From Candidatus Gottesmanbacteria bacterium (GTDB lineage Bacteria > Patescibacteriota > Microgenomatia > UBA10105 > UBA927): DNA of 5,978 nt. The stretch spans positions 1 through 5,978 of the forward strand of contig JACQHE010000017.1 of the NCBI GenBank assembly GCA_016199185.1, in the 5' to 3' direction. The translations under genes and the position numbers were made by a program. This document shows positions 5,803 through 5,978 of this stretch, piece by piece; positions within the stretch are counted from its first letter, which is position 1, and the number at the start of each line of letters is the position of its first letter. The notes under the pieces are model-generated. The model was not told the origin of the DNA, searched no databases, and was given only the letters and a program-made list of their open reading frames with translations.

Positions 5803-5830
5803 TAGTATAGGTATTGATTGCCTCTGTCAA
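5802..5830 (-). promoter_or_regulatory. Sigma70-type promoter of the copper operon
   Basis: On the minus strand, the -35 box TTGACA (5830-5825) is a consensus match, followed by a 17-nt spacer and the -10 box TACTAT (5807-5802). Transcription should begin near 5795, leaving a leader of about 14 nt before csoR. The predicted operator directly adjoins the -10 box. Confidence 0.85.
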
Positions 5831-5841
5831 GATGGTACAAT
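5814..5841 (+). promoter_or_regulatory. Possible divergent promoter
   Basis: On the plus strand TTGATT (5814-5819), 16 nt, then TACAAT (5836-5841) is a fair sigma70 match that interleaves with the csoR promoter and points to the structured region at the right edge. Given the AT content it could be chance. Confidence 0.3.
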
Positions 5842-5851
5842 GGTTTTGTGA

Positions 5852-5978
5852 GTGCGCCAAGGGAAGCTTGACAGACACAGAGGGTTGAAACCCTCCTCCG
5901 TAACGCCTAACCAGCAGCGGAGTACAGAGCTCTCCATACGCAATGGTAACAGAGCGTATGAAGCGAGAGGTATTTGGA
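5852..5978 (+). ncRNA. Structured RNA running off the right edge, possibly the 5' end of a group II intron
   Basis: No convincing ORF, but successive stems on the plus strand: AGGGT/ACCCT closing a TGAA tetraloop (5881-5894), CTCCG/CGGAG (5896-5900 with 5918-5922), and CATACGC/GCGTATG (5935-5941 with 5954-5960) nested within CTCTC/GAGAG (5930-5934 with 5965-5969). The segment begins with GTGCGCC at 5852, matching the GUGYG 5' consensus of bacterial group II introns, and contains CCTAACCAG, which resembles domain I segments of such introns as I remember them. An intron-encoded reverse transcriptase would be expected several hundred bases further right, outside the window. Another structured RNA is possible. 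Confidence 0.45.

Noticed and set aside
5868..5873. A second TTGACA on the plus strand as a promoter -35 box
   Set aside because: No -10-like sequence occurs at 15-19 nt downstream; it falls within the structured RNA region.

Overview
The window holds one six-gene block, all on the minus strand, running from a promoter near 5830 down to about 355. In order of transcription it encodes a CsoR-type copper-sensing repressor, a membrane-anchored cupredoxin resembling the copper chaperone CupA, a CopA-type Cu(I)-exporting P1B-ATPase, a membrane-anchored DUF1573 protein, a CcdA/DsbD-type thiol-electron transporter, and an exported rhodanese fused to a Cys/His-rich C-terminal domain. csoR, the cupredoxin and copA are packed with a 1-nt gap and a 4-nt overlap. 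ccdA and the rhodanese gene also overlap by 4 nt. Two large palindromes sit at the joints on either side of the DUF1573 gene.

The front half is a self-regulated copper-efflux operon. A clean sigma70-type promoter (TTGACA, 17 nt, TACTAT) and a C/G-tract inverted repeat typical of CsoR operators lie just before csoR. Cu(I) binding to CsoR should release the operator. The cupredoxin would hold Cu(I) at the membrane and pass it to the single N-terminal metal-binding domain of CopA, which exports it. The back half looks like an extracytoplasmic thiol/sulfur module. CcdA could carry reducing equivalents across the membrane to the exported rhodanese or to the CxC site of the DUF1573 protein. Whether this half serves copper handling is inference from co-orientation and from extra Cys/Met/His residues in its proteins.

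Repeats are unusually prominent. Two 86-88 bp palindromes sharing CGAAT-rich arms flank the DUF1573 gene, and one supplies the stop codon of copA. A 40-bp double palindrome lies in frame inside copA. The left flank (1-354) carries a CCCGGC/GCCGGG hairpin of a widespread repeat type and a 9-bp TTGGTCGGA tandem repeat, plus only weak, unrecognised coding remnants on the plus strand. At the right edge (about 5852 to 5978) there is no ORF, but dense RNA-like stems preceded by GTGCG suggest the 5' end of a group II intron on the plus strand that continues beyond the window.

Gene content and the short palindromic repeats would fit a candidate-phylum (Patescibacteria/CPR-like) bacterium. This is a soft inference: nothing here is a taxonomic marker. 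TGA acts as a stop in three of the genes, which argues against the TGA=Gly code of Gracilibacteria/Absconditabacteria.
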